Shown: piece by piece, positions 44,401 to 51,968 of the stretch
Layout of the letters: each line of letters starts with the position of its first letter
Numbering within the stretch: position 1 is the first letter of the stretch
Source of the DNA: an uncultured Castellaniella sp.
GTDB taxonomy: Bacteria > Pseudomonadota > Gammaproteobacteria > Burkholderiales > Burkholderiaceae_B
Reading direction: 5' to 3'
Assembly: GCF_937988725.1 (NCBI RefSeq)
Contig: NZ_CALKHS010000004.1
Span: forward strand, 310,001 to 374,000
Length of the DNA: 64,000 bases
Translations under genes and position numbers: made by a program
The notes under the pieces: model-generated
Databases searched by the model: none
Seen by the model: the letters and a program-made list of their open reading frames with translations, nothing else
What the model was told of the DNA's origin: nothing

Positions 44401-47101
44401 TGAGCATCCCCTGGGGCGCGCGGGATTTGGCGGCTTGCGCCAGATGCCCGGCCAGTTTCAGGCGCTGGGCCTCGCCCCCCGACAAGGTGGGCACGGGCTG
44501 GCCCAGGCGCACGTATTCCAGGCCCACGTCGACCAGCGGCGCCAGGCCCCATTGCACGTCGCGCAGGCCCTTGAAGAAGTCCGCGGCCTCGCTGATCGTC
44601 ATGTCCAGGACTTCGTCGATGGACGCGGTGCGGCCCAGGTGTTCGATGCGCACTTCCAGGATCTGCGGGCGGAAGCGGCGGCCGTTGCAATCCGGGCAGC
44701 GCAGGTAGACGTCCGACAGGAACTGCATTTCGACGTGCTCGAAGCCGGTGCCGCCGCAGCCCGGGCAGCGCCCGTCGCCGGTGTTGAAGCTGAAGGTGCC
44801 GGCGGTGTAGCCGCGTTCCTGGGACAGCGGGGCCGCCGCGAACAGCTTGCGGATGGCGTCGAAGGCGCCGACGTAGCTGGCCGGGTTGGACCGCGCGGTC
44901 TTGCCGATGGGCGTCTGGTCCACCAGGACGACGTCGGCGATCTGCTCGGCGCCCAGCAGGGCGTCGTGTTCCCCGGGCGCCTCGGTCGGCCGGCCCATGC
45001 GCTTGAGCAGCGCCGGATACAGCACGTCCTGCACCAGCGTGGATTTGCCGGACCCGGAGACCCCGGTCAGGCAGACCAGCCGCCCCAGCGGCAGGGAAAA
45101 GTCGATGCCCTTCAGATTGTTGGCCCGCACGCCTTGCAGCAACAGGCGCGGAGTCTTGTCCGCCACGGGCATGGGGCGGGGGGCCTCGATGCGCTCCCGG
45201 CCGCCGAAATAGCGGCCCGTCAGCGTGTCGGCCGCCGCCAGTTGCGCCGGGGTGCCGTCGAAGACGATGTGTCCGCCGCGCTCGCCCGGGCCGGGGCCGA
45301 TGTCCAGGATGCGGTCGGCCGCCACCATGACCTGCGGGTCGTGTTCCACCACGACCAGGGTGTTGCCGTGATCGCGCAGCCGCTGCATGACCTGCACGAT
45401 GCGGTGGATGTCGCGGGGGTGCAGGCCGATGGACGGTTCGTCCAGCACGAACAGCGTGTTGACCAGGGAGGTGCCCAGGGCCGTGGTCAGGTTGATGCGC
45501 TGGACCTCGCCGCCCGACAGGGTGCGGCTCTGGCGGTCCAGCGACAGATAGCCCAGGCCGACGTCGCACAGGAAGCGCAGCCGGGTGCGGACTTCGTCCA
45601 GCAGTTCGGTCAGGGCCTCGTCCAGGGCCTGGCCCAGCTCGATGTGTTCGAACCAGTCGCGCACGCGCTCGATGGGCAGTCGCATCAGGTCGTGCAGGCC
45701 CAGGCCCGGCAGGCTGGCCAGCTGCCGGTCCGTCCAGCGGGCGTGCGCGGGCTTGAAGCGCGGGTAGCCGGGGATGGCATCCGTGTCGCGGCCCAGCCGC
45801 CACAGGGTGGCGTCGGCCTTCAGGCGGGCGCCCAGGCACACCGGGCAGGGCGTGTAGCTGCGGTATTTGGACAGCAGCACGCGCACGTGCATGCGATAGG
45901 CCTTGGTTTCCAGCCAGTCGAAGAAGCGCTGGATGCCGTACCACTGGTGCTTCCAGGCCGAAGGCCCGCCCTTCCAGTCGGGGGCGCCGTGGATCACCCA
46001 GTCTTTCTCCGCCGCCGTCAGGTCGCGCCAGGGGGCGTCCAGGCGGATGCCGATCCGGGCGGCATAGTGCTCCATTTCCTGCTGGCATTCCTTGTAGCTG
46101 GCGGTCTGCCAGGGCTTGACGGCGCCGTCGCGCAGGCTGCGCGTCTCATCCGGAATCACCAGGCCGTAATCGATGCCCATGACCCGGCCGAAGCCCTTGC
46201 AGGCCTCGCAGGCGCCCAGCGGCGAATTGAACGAGAAGGTGCTGGGCAGCGGGGTGCCGTATTCGATGTCGCACTGGGCGCAGTGCAGCCCGGAACTGAA
46301 GCGCCAGGCTTCTTCGCGGTCGTCGAACAGCGCGTAGACCGTCAGCCGGCCGTTGCCCTGGCGCAGGGCGGTCTCCAGGGCCTCGTCGACCCGGGCGGCC
46401 TCGGCGTTGCCCAGGCGGAAGCGATCCTGGATGACGTGCAGGCGGCGGGAGATCCCGGCCGCCTTGCCTTTGGCCGCGCGGGAGGCCTTGGCCGCCGGTT
46501 CTCCGCTTGCCGGGGCCTGCGCGGCGTCCGCCGCGACCGGCGCGCCGGCGGCCGGCTCGTGCACGCGCGTGTAGCCCTGCTGCTCCAGGAAGCCGCGGAC
46601 CTCGTCCTCGGTGAAATTGCCCGGCACCGTGATGGGAAAGGTGATCACCAGGCGGGGGTCGGCGGCCGCGCACAGGACGTCCAGCTGCCGCCGAATGCTG
46701 GTCGGGTTGTCGCGCATGACCGGGCGGGCGCAGCCGGCGCAGTGCAGGTGGCCGGCGCGGGCGTACAGCAGTTTCAGGTGATCGTTCAGCTCCGTCATGG
46801 TGCCGACGGTGCTGCGCGAATTGCGCACGGGATTCACCTGGTCGATGGCGATGGCCGGCAGGATGCCTTCGATGCGGTCCACCTGGGGCTTGTCCATGCG
46901 GTCCAGGAACTGGCGGGCGTAGGGCGAGAAGGTTTCGACATAGCGGCGCTGGCCTTCCGCGTAGAGGGTGTCGAAGGCGAGCGACGATTTGCCCGAACCG
47001 GAGACGCCGGTCACCACCAGCAGTTCGCCGGTGCGGACGGTGACGTCCAGGTTCTTCAGGTTGTTCTGGCGGGCGCCGAAAATGCGGATGGGTGCGTTCA
47101 T
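41414..47101 (-). CDS. Double-length UvrA-like excinuclease ATPase (two UvrA copies fused)
   Basis: Nucleotide-excision-repair damage sensor of the UvrA family, 1,895 residues instead of about 940. Copy 1 (about 1-990) and copy 2 (about 1016-1895) each have two ABC ATPase modules. Walker A is GVSGSGKSS/T at about 32, 680, 1043 and once more near 1,550. Each module has an LSGGE signature and a DEPxxGLH Walker B, and paired-cysteine zinc sites recur (for example CAGC, CPGCGGTG and CPNC, CPECEGQG). A Pro/Ala linker (EPAPRPPAASASA) joins the copies. An insertion rich in Ala/Lys (about 185-215) lies in copy 1. Similar fusions are known in other proteobacteria, usually in addition to a normal uvrA. 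I cannot see whether that exists here. Confidence 0.94.
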   Translation of the reverse strand: MNAPIRIFGARQNNLKNLDVTVRTGELLVVTGVSGSGKSSLAFDTLYAEGQRRYVETFSPYARQFLDRMDKPQVDRIEGILPAIAIDQVNPVRNSRSTVGTMTELNDHLKLLYARAGHLHCAGCARPVMRDNPTSIRRQLDVLCAAADPRLVITFPITVPGNFTEDEVRGFLEQQGYTRVHEPAAGAPVAADAAQAPASGEPAAKASRAAKGKAAGISRRLHVIQDRFRLGNAEAARVDEALETALRQGNGRLTVYALFDDREEAWRFSSGLHCAQCDIEYGTPLPSTFSFNSPLGACEACKGFGRVMGIDYGLVIPDETRSLRDGAVKPWQTASYKECQQEMEHYAARIGIRLDAPWRDLTAAEKDWVIHGAPDWKGGPSAWKHQWYGIQRFFDWLETKAYRMHVRVLLSKYRSYTPCPVCLGARLKADATLWRLGRDTDAIPGYPRFKPAHARWTDRQLASLPGLGLHDLMRLPIERVRDWFEHIELGQALDEALTELLDEVRTRLRFLCDVGLGYLSLDRQSRTLSGGEVQRINLTTALGTSLVNTLFVLDEPSIGLHPRDIHRIVQVMQRLRDHGNTLVVVEHDPQVMVAADRILDIGPGPGERGGHIVFDGTPAQLAAADTLTGRYFGGRERIEAPRPMPVADKTPRLLLQGVRANNLKGIDFSLPLGRLVCLTGVSGSGKSTLVQDVLYPALLKRMGRPTEAPGEHDALLGAEQIADVVLVDQTPIGKTARSNPASYVGAFDAIRKLFAAAPLSQERGYTAGTFSFNTGDGRCPGCGGTGFEHVEMQFLSDVYLRCPDCNGRRFRPQILEVRIEHLGRTASIDEVLDMTISEAADFFKGLRDVQWGLAPLVDVGLEYVRLGQPVPTLSGGEAQRLKLAGHLAQAAKSRAPQGMLKGSLLLFDEPTTGLHFDDIARLMRAFRKLLAAGHSLLIIEHNLDVIRAADWIVDLGPEGGDQGGRIMAQGSPEQLMRQVESHTGQALADYARQLDSPALLLQEPAPRPPAASASADIHIVNAREHNLKGIEVHIPRNAFTVVTGVSGSGKSTLAFDILFNEGQRRYLESLNAYARAIVQPAGKPDVDAIYGIPPTVAIEQRTSRGGRKSTVATMTEIHHFLRLLYVRLGTQMCPDCQVPVAPQTPEQIVAQLLRDHAGEHIGLLAPLVVARKGYYTDLAKWAASHGHTHLRVDGEFIPVAPWPRLDRYQEHTIELPVRDLIVDVRDEAGLRDAVRAALALGHGSFRVLTGLTAAGPATIEARRAAGLAPQPLLQTFSIKRACPNCGTSFPEPDPRLFSYNSRHGWCPGCFGTGLSLAGFTEEQTGEESAWLESGPDDVLSVCPQCHGQRLNRVALAFRWHDRSIAELAALPVSDAQRFFLGLGTQGREAEIARDILTEIRGRLNFMMDVGLGYLALDRAAPTLSGGEAQRIRLAAQLGSNLQGVCYVLDEPTIGLHPRDNRILLDALGRLEGNGNTLVVVEHDEDTIRRAEHVIDIGPGAGTRGGMVVAQGTVADIARHPASLTGRYLREPLRHPMNGRRTVDDRTPAIEIIDASLHNLHQARARVPLGRLTVVTGVSGSGKSTLAREVLLDNLSRRVNSRLSVPWQGCRDIRGWEAVDRVLEVDQTPIGKTPRSCPATYVGFWDDIRKLYASTRESRLRGWTGSRFSFNTGDGRCPECEGQGMRTIEMSFLPDVKVPCEACHGARFNQETLGVEWNGRSAGDVLRMEVDDAIGHFAAHRKISRALQLMQDVGLGYLTLGQPSPTLSGGEAQRIKLVTELTKAHLDEGVLRTGRASRAPHTLYVLDEPTVGLSTADVEKLIGVLHRLVEAGHTVVVIEHNLDVMAEADWIIDLGPEGGDQGGRVVAQGSPEQLCATPTHTGRILAEFLQRAPAPA

Positions 47102-47333
47102 GGCATCATCATAATCTGCGCCCGGGCCGGGCGGTGAGCGCCGCCGGACGGGCGTCCGGGGATCGCCAGGCCGGCCGCGGCGCGGGCGATTCCGGCCGGT
47201 TCCGGCAACAGATCGGATGCATATGTTACGAGACCCGCCGGGGGGCGGGATATGGCTCCGGGGTCATGGGTGGGGAACTTTGCTAAAATAGCGTGTTTTG
47301 CATTCAAGCCCGCCCTACACCCAGGAGATTCTC

Positions 47334-47462
47334 ATGGCCGAAATCAAACGCACGCGGCGCAATACGCTCGAACGCCGTTGCCTTGGCAAAGCGTTCAAGC
47401 GCCTTTTCGTGCGCGCCCCCAAAGGCGTCTTCAAGATGCTGGAAAAGGTCAAACGCGTCTAA
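47334..47462 (+). CDS. Hypothetical 42-residue highly basic protein
   Basis: A short ORF of 42 codons with a good AGGAG six bases before the ATG. A TAAAAT -10-like hexamer sits at 47284-47289, and a very strong terminator follows 50 bases downstream, so it looks like a single-gene transcript. About a third of the residues are Lys or Arg. It starts MAEIKRTRRNTLERRCLG and ends FKMLEKVKRV, with one Cys and several aromatic and hydrophobic residues that could form an amphipathic helix. I do not recognise the family. It is not bL36, bTHX or another ribosomal protein I know. A nucleic-acid or ribosome-binding role is only a guess from charge. Confidence 0.6.
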   Translation: MAEIKRTRRNTLERRCLGKAFKRLFVRAPKGVFKMLEKVKRV

Positions 47463-47511
47463 AACACACGCCGGACCCGCCGTATTGTTTACATACAATT
47501 CGGCATCGGGG

Positions 47512-47545
47512 AAACCACGGACACCGCCGTCCGTGGTTTTTTTTT
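47512..47545 (+). terminator. Strong Rho-independent terminator after the 42-residue gene
   Basis: AAACCACGGAC-ACCGCC-GTCCGTGGTTT with nine T's in a row. An additional small inverted repeat, ATTGT/ACAAT, lies just upstream at 47484-47499. Confidence 0.93.
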
Positions 47546-47587
47546 GCCGCTATCATGAAGCCCTGAGGACAGGAGGAGTTCACCGGC

Positions 47588-48553
47588 ATGGCTTGCTGGC
47601 GTCATTTGTTTTCCGTCGTCACCCCCACTTTCAACCGGGCGCACACGCTGGAACGCGTCTACCGGTCTCTGCAGGAACAGTCGTTCCAGGACTTTGAATG
47701 GGTGGTGGTGGACGACGGGTCTACCGACCGGACCCGCACCCAGGTGCAGGAATGGCAACAAGAAGCCAGTTTTCCGATTCGTTACATCTGGCAACCCAAT
47801 CAACACAAGAAAACAGCCTTCAACAACGGCGTGCGCCAGGCCAGGGGGGAATGGCTGGTCGCCATCGACAGCGACGACGAACTGGACCCCAACGCGCTCT
47901 ACCAGATGGCCCAGGTCTGGGAGCAGGTGCCCCCGGCGCAGCGCAGCCGCTACGTGGCGATCACCGGGCTGTGCGCCCGGCCGGACGGCCAGGTGGTGGG
48001 GGACATGTATCCCGACGACGTCATGGACATCACTTCGCTGGACATGACTTTCCGCTACCACGTGCGGGGGGAAAAATTCGGCTGCCTGCGCACCGATGTC
48101 CTGCGCCAGTTTCCCTTTCCGGAAGACATTCCCGGCTTCGTGCCGGAAAGCCTGGTGTGGCGGTCCATCGCCCGCGCCGGCTATCTGACGCGCTTCGTCA
48201 ATCAGGTGTTCCGGGTCTACCACGACAGCGGCGACGGCCTGTCGCGCCAGCGGCAGGCGGCGGACAGCAGCCGCCACGCGCTGGGCCTGTGGCTGCTGTC
48301 CTACGATACGGTGGAATGCTGTCTGCCGTGGCTGCGCTACCAGCCCTCGTCCTTTCTGGCGGCAGCCGTGCGGTATACCCGTTTCGCCCTGCATTTGCGC
48401 GCCCGCCGCGTGGCCCGGCCCCAGGGACGGCGCCTGACCCATCCGCTGTCCCGCCTGCTGGTGGTGGTCATGTGGCCGGCCGGGGTGGTCCTGTACGCGC
48501 GGGATCGCGTGCGCGAAGCCATCGCCCGCAGCAAACATCCCGTGGCGACCTGA
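47588..48553 (+). CDS. Family 2 glycosyltransferase
   Basis: A 321-residue GT-A-fold glycosyltransferase. It has the nucleotide-binding start FSVVTPTFNRAHTLERVYRS and WVVVDDGSTDRT, and the metal-binding DxD motif in VAIDSDDELDP. A C-terminal hydrophobic segment (SRLLVVVMWPAGVVLY) may be a membrane anchor or interface. Proteins of this kind add sugars to lipopolysaccharide or other envelope glycans. No other sugar genes are nearby, so the acceptor cannot be told. The AGGAGG-like sequence before 47588 fits the start. Confidence 0.9.
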   Translation: MACWRHLFSVVTPTFNRAHTLERVYRSLQEQSFQDFEWVVVDDGSTDRTRTQVQEWQQEASFPIRYIWQPNQHKKTAFNNGVRQARGEWLVAIDSDDELDPNALYQMAQVWEQVPPAQRSRYVAITGLCARPDGQVVGDMYPDDVMDITSLDMTFRYHVRGEKFGCLRTDVLRQFPFPEDIPGFVPESLVWRSIARAGYLTRFVNQVFRVYHDSGDGLSRQRQAADSSRHALGLWLLSYDTVECCLPWLRYQPSSFLAAAVRYTRFALHLRARRVARPQGRRLTHPLSRLLVVVMWPAGVVLYARDRVREAIARSKHPVAT

Positions 48554-48585
48554 ACGCCGGATCGGGCGCCGGGGCGCCGCGTCGG

Positions 48586-49110
48586 TCAGTGCAGGGTGCG
48601 CCCTGCCCCTGGAAGGTCGCCATCGTCCTCGTCATCGTCGGGCTCGTCGATGTCGGCGGTGTCGTCCTCGTCGTCGGGCTGGCTGGTTTCCGACAGTTCG
48701 AAGGGCAGCAGTTCGGACAGGGTGTCCGACCAGCCGGCTTCCTCGCCCTGCGCGTCGACCTTGATGTAGCGGCAGCCTTCCAGTTCGGACAGCTGGATGG
48801 CCCACAGGAATTCGCAATCGATCGGCTGGCCGTCGCTCAGGTCCAGCCCGCCGCCGTTGCCCAGGAAGCGGGCCCCGTGGCCGCCGGCCTGGACGTGCGG
48901 GCGGTCTTCGGCCTCGTCGTCGGGGCCCAGGGGCAGGGCGAACAGCGCCCATTCGAAGCCTTCGTCGGGTTCCGTGACGATTTCGGCGATGACGGGCTTG
49001 CCCATGTAGGCGCACAGGGCGTCGGCCGTGCGGCCCAGCAGGTCGGCCTCGGCGGCGGTGAAGGTCAGCATGGCGGTGTCCGGGAATCCAGTAAGTCGGT
49101 CTTCGCTCAT
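48586..49110 (-). CDS. Hypothetical protein with a strongly acidic C-terminal tail
   Basis: A 174-residue protein I do not recognise. A folded-looking part (about 14-145, TFTAAEADLLGRTADALCAY to SDTLSELLPFEL) is followed by a tail of nearly only Asp/Glu (about 148-166). Such tails occur in DNA mimics and histone-like chaperones, but nothing else supports that. The start is uncertain: ATG 49110 or ATG 49071, neither with a clear Shine-Dalgarno. It converges with the glycosyltransferase and is divergent from ettA with about 97 bases between. Codon use is like its neighbours, and the same-strand coding bias supports a real gene. Confidence 0.7.
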   Translation of the reverse strand: MSEDRLTGFPDTAMLTFTAAEADLLGRTADALCAYMGKPVIAEIVTEPDEGFEWALFALPLGPDDEAEDRPHVQAGGHGARFLGNGGGLDLSDGQPIDCEFLWAIQLSELEGCRYIKVDAQGEEAGWSDTLSELLPFELSETSQPDDEDDTADIDEPDDDEDDGDLPGAGRTLH

Positions 49111-49207
49111 TGTACGGTCTGCGCGCTTGCATGACTGCAGGGCGTCCGGCCTACAATCGACCCTTTATGCGGCCGAATCCCTCGGCCCGAGCTTTGACGG
49201 TGACGCC

Positions 49208-50881
49208 ATGGCACAGTACGTGTATTCCATGAACCGGGTGGGCAAGATCGTGCCCCCCAAGCGCCAGATCCTGCGCGACATTTCCCTGTCCTTCTTTCCG
49301 GGCGCCAAGATCGGCGTGCTGGGCCTGAACGGTTCCGGCAAATCCACCCTGCTGAAGATCATGGCCGGGGTGGACAAGGACATCGAAGGCGAAGCCGTCC
49401 CCATGGCCGGCCTGCGGATCGGCTACCTGCCTCAGGAACCCCAGCTGGATCCCGAACATACCGTGCGCCAGTCCGTCGAAGCCGGGCTGGGCCAGGTGTT
49501 CGAGGCCCGCAAGCGGCTGGACGAGGTCTATGCCGCCTATGCCGAGCCCGACGCCGATTTCGACGCGCTGGCCGCCGAACAGGCCGAACTGGAAGCCGTC
49601 ATCGCGGCGGCCGCCACCAGCGGCAGCGACGATATCGAAACCCAGATGGAAATCGCCGCGGACGCCTTGCGCCTGCCGCCCTGGGACGCCGTGGTCGGCA
49701 AGCTGTCCGGGGGCGAGAAGCGCCGGGTGGCCCTGTGCCGCCTGCTGCTGTCCAAACCCGACATGCTGCTGCTGGACGAGCCCACCAACCACCTGGACGC
49801 CGAATCGGTGGAATGGCTGGAAGTCTTCCTGCGCCAGTTCCCGGGCACAGTCGTGGCCGTGACCCACGACCGCTACTTCCTGGACAATGCCGCCGAATGG
49901 ATCCTGGAACTGGACCGCGGGCACGGCATCCCCTGGAAGGGCAACTACAGTTCCTGGCTGGAACAGAAGGAAGACCGCCTGAAGCACGAGGAAGCCGCCG
50001 AATCCGCCCGCCAGCGCACGATCAAGAAAGAGCTGGAATGGGTGCGGCAGAATCCCAAGGGCCGCCAGGCCAAGGCCAAGGCCCGCCTGGCCCGGTTCGA
50101 GGAACTGTCTTCGCACGAATACCAGAAGCGCAACGAGACCCAGGAAATCTTCATTCCCGTGTCCGAGCGCCTGGGCAACGAAGTCATCGAATTCCGCAAT
50201 GTCTCGAAGTCGTTCGGCGACCGCCTGCTGATCGACGATCTCAGCTTCAAGGTTCCCGCCGGGGCCATCGTCGGCATCATCGGCCCCAACGGCGCGGGGA
50301 AATCCACGCTGTTCCGCATGATCGCCGGCCAGGAAACCCCGGATTCCGGCGAGGTCGTGCCGGGCCAGACCGTCAAGCTGGCCTACGTGGACCAGTCCCG
50401 CGATTCCCTGCCCGACGACAAGACCGTGTTCGACGCCATTTCCGACGGCGCCGATCTGCTGACCGTGGGACGTTTCGAGATGCCGGCGCGCGCCTATCTG
50501 GGCCGCTTCAATTTCAAGGGCGCGGACCAGGGCAAGCAGGTCGGCAAGCTGTCGGGCGGCGAACGCGGCCGCCTGCACCTGGCCAAAACCCTGATCGCGG
50601 GCGGCAACGTACTGCTGCTGGACGAGCCCTCCAACGACCTGGACGTCGAAACCCTGCGGGCGCTGGAAGACGCCCTGCTGGAATTCGCCGGCAGCGTGAT
50701 GGTCATCAGCCACGACCGCTGGTTCCTGGACCGGATCGCCACGCACATCCTGGCCTTCGAGGGGGATTCCCAGGTGGTGTTCTTCGATGGAAACTATCAG
50801 GAATACGAGGCCGACAAGCGCCAGCGCCTGGGCGAAGAAGCCGCCCGGCCGCGCCGGATCCGCTACAAGGCCCTGAAATGA
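49208..50881 (+). CDS. ettA: Energy-dependent translational throttle protein EttA
   Basis: ABC-F ATPase that binds the ribosomal E site and gates entry into elongation by energy state. The 557 residues have two ABC domains: Walker A LNGSGKSTLLKIMAG and PNGAGKSTLFRMIAG, signatures LSGGEKRRVAL and LSGGERGRLHL, and Walker B LLLDEPTNHLDAESVEW and LLLDEPSNDLDVETL. The arm/linker region (about 95-135 and the mid linker RQNPKGRQAKAKARL) and the start MAQYVYSMNRVGKIVPPKR are those of EttA rather than Uup or YheS. TTGCAT (49127) and TACAAT (49152) may form its promoter, with a long 19-bp spacer. Confidence 0.96.
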   Translation: MAQYVYSMNRVGKIVPPKRQILRDISLSFFPGAKIGVLGLNGSGKSTLLKIMAGVDKDIEGEAVPMAGLRIGYLPQEPQLDPEHTVRQSVEAGLGQVFEARKRLDEVYAAYAEPDADFDALAAEQAELEAVIAAAATSGSDDIETQMEIAADALRLPPWDAVVGKLSGGEKRRVALCRLLLSKPDMLLLDEPTNHLDAESVEWLEVFLRQFPGTVVAVTHDRYFLDNAAEWILELDRGHGIPWKGNYSSWLEQKEDRLKHEEAAESARQRTIKKELEWVRQNPKGRQAKAKARLARFEELSSHEYQKRNETQEIFIPVSERLGNEVIEFRNVSKSFGDRLLIDDLSFKVPAGAIVGIIGPNGAGKSTLFRMIAGQETPDSGEVVPGQTVKLAYVDQSRDSLPDDKTVFDAISDGADLLTVGRFEMPARAYLGRFNFKGADQGKQVGKLSGGERGRLHLAKTLIAGGNVLLLDEPSNDLDVETLRALEDALLEFAGSVMVISHDRWFLDRIATHILAFEGDSQVVFFDGNYQEYEADKRQRLGEEAARPRRIRYKALK

Positions 50882-50884
50882 ACC

Positions 50885-50915
50885 CGGCGGGCCGGTCGCC
50901 GAGGCCGGCCCGCCG
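50885..50915 (+). terminator. Intercistronic hairpin after ettA
   Basis: An 11-bp perfect stem CGGCGGGCCGG / CCGGCCCGCCG with a 9-base loop starts four bases after the ettA stop and has no T run. It may attenuate read-through into the hydrolase gene or stabilise the ettA mRNA end. Confidence 0.6.
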
Positions 50916-50930
50916 ACGATGGAGCGTGTC

Positions 50931-51488
50931 ATGAAATTCGTGGATGTGAACCAGGCCCTGCTGACGTCCGGCGCCAGCCTGCTGCTGATCGTGGACATGC
51001 AGGAAAAACTGCTGCCCGCGATCCAGGATGCCGACGCCCTGCGGGGGCGGGTGGCGCGGCTGGCCCAGGCGGCCCGCCTGCTGTCCGTCCCCGTCTGGGC
51101 CACGGAGCACTGGCCTCAGAAGATCGGCCCGACCCATGCCGAGCTGGCGCCCCATGTCGACCGGGTCGTCTCCAAGACCCATTTCAACGCCTGCCGCGAA
51201 GCCGCTTTCCTGAGGCAGTGGCCGGCGGGCCGCACCCGGGTGTTGTTGACAGGCACGGAAGCCCACATCTGCGTGTTACAAACTGGCCTGGGCCTGGCGC
51301 AGGCCGGCTACGAGCCGGTGCTGGTCACGGACGGCATCGGATCGCGGCGCGCCTCCGACCGGGCGGCGGCCTGCGAACGCTGGCGCCGCTACGGGTTGGA
51401 GGCCGTCACGTCCGAAATGGCCCTCTACGAGTGGCTGGAAACCCCGGCGCATCCCGCCTTCCGCGACGTGTTGGCCCTGGTGAAATAA
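50931..51488 (+). CDS. Isochorismatase-family cysteine hydrolase
   Basis: A 185-residue hydrolase of the isochorismatase/YcaC fold. The triad is Asp in LLLIVDMQEKLLPA, Lys in VVSKTHFNACRE, and Cys in LTGTEAHICVLQTGLGL. The His and Trp of the TEHWPQKIGPT segment are typical of the YcaC-like group. ATG 50931 has GGAG six bases upstream. The in-frame ATG at 50919 is less likely. The substrate is unknown. It is probably partly co-transcribed with ettA. Confidence 0.88.
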   Translation: MKFVDVNQALLTSGASLLLIVDMQEKLLPAIQDADALRGRVARLAQAARLLSVPVWATEHWPQKIGPTHAELAPHVDRVVSKTHFNACREAAFLRQWPAGRTRVLLTGTEAHICVLQTGLGLAQAGYEPVLVTDGIGSRRASDRAAACERWRRYGLEAVTSEMALYEWLETPAHPAFRDVLALVK

Positions 51489-51601
51489 GGGTTTTCCGGC
51501 TTGCGGACAGCCGGGCTCGAAACAAATGTAGCCTCGGCTCACAGTTTCCGGCACGGGGCCGGGTTATAAAGAAATCAAGGTATTCAAAGAAGGAACTCCC
51601 T

Positions 51602-51829
51602 ATGACTATTCGTACCCTTGGGAAATTCAGCGCAGTGCTGGTGTTGGCGACCGCCATGGCAGGCTGCTCCTCCTGGGACAACATGAGCCATCGTCAGAAA
51701 TCCGCCGTGACCGGTGCCGGTCTGGGCGGTGTGGCGGGGGCCGTGATCACGGGCGGCGGTATCCTGGGTACGGTCGGCGGCGCCGCCATCGGTGGCGTGA
51801 TCGGTGATCAGGTCGGGAAGAACCGCTGA
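51602..51829 (+). CDS. Glycine-zipper outer-membrane lipoprotein, OsmB-like
   Basis: A 75-residue protein with a lipoprotein signal (lipobox AMAGC, lipid Cys near residue 22) and a glycine-zipper stretch (GAGLGGVAGAVITGGGIL, then GGAAIGGVIGDQVG), the pattern of OsmB/SlyB-type small lipoproteins induced by osmotic or envelope stress. AAGGAACTCCCT precedes the ATG. A TATAAA (51565-51570) could be the -10. Followed by a strong terminator. Confidence 0.88.
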   Translation: MTIRTLGKFSAVLVLATAMAGCSSWDNMSHRQKSAVTGAGLGGVAGAVITGGGILGTVGGAAIGGVIGDQVGKNR

Positions 51830-51880
51830 TTGGATAGCTGAACAGCTCATCACCTCCTGCCGGGATTCATCCCGGTCAAG

Positions 51881-51916
51881 AAAAAGGCCCTGCAGCAAGG
51901 CTGCGAGGGCCTTTTT
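51881..51916. terminator. Rho-independent terminator after the lipoprotein gene
   Basis: AAAAAGGCCCT / AGGGCCTTTTT with an inner GCAGC/GCTGC stem. It is symmetric, so it would work in both directions. Confidence 0.92.
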
Positions 51917-51939
51917 CTTTGCGTCTCCTGTTCCGGATC

Positions 51940-51968
51940 TTGACTTTCAGAGTGATCCCGGCTTAAAT
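51940..51968 (+). promoter_or_regulatory. Predicted promoter of the acyl-CoA dehydrogenase gene
   Basis: -35 TTGACT (51940-51945), 17-bp spacer, -10 TTAAAT (51963-51968). The -10 lies in the left edge of the palindrome described next, so a protein bound there would block RNA polymerase. Confidence 0.6.

Noticed and set aside
41418..46088. Upstream extension of the pabB frame through uvrA (frame of 1,964 codons in all)
   Set aside because: Only the last 407 codons look like PabB. The rest is a shifted frame of uvrA rich in Arg/Pro/Gly. ATG 41417 gives the family start and an ATGA overlap.
41042..47137. 2,031-codon open frame antisense to uvrA and part of pabB
   Set aside because: High GC at third positions removes stops on the opposite strand. 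The translation has no recognisable domain, and the sense strand encodes a full UvrA.
47098..47307. 69-codon minus-strand ORF ending with an ATGA overlap at the uvrA start
   Set aside because: The overlap looks like translational coupling, but there is no Shine-Dalgarno, its start lies inside the promoter/start region of the 42-residue gene on the other strand, and the composition is typical of non-coding high-GC sequence.
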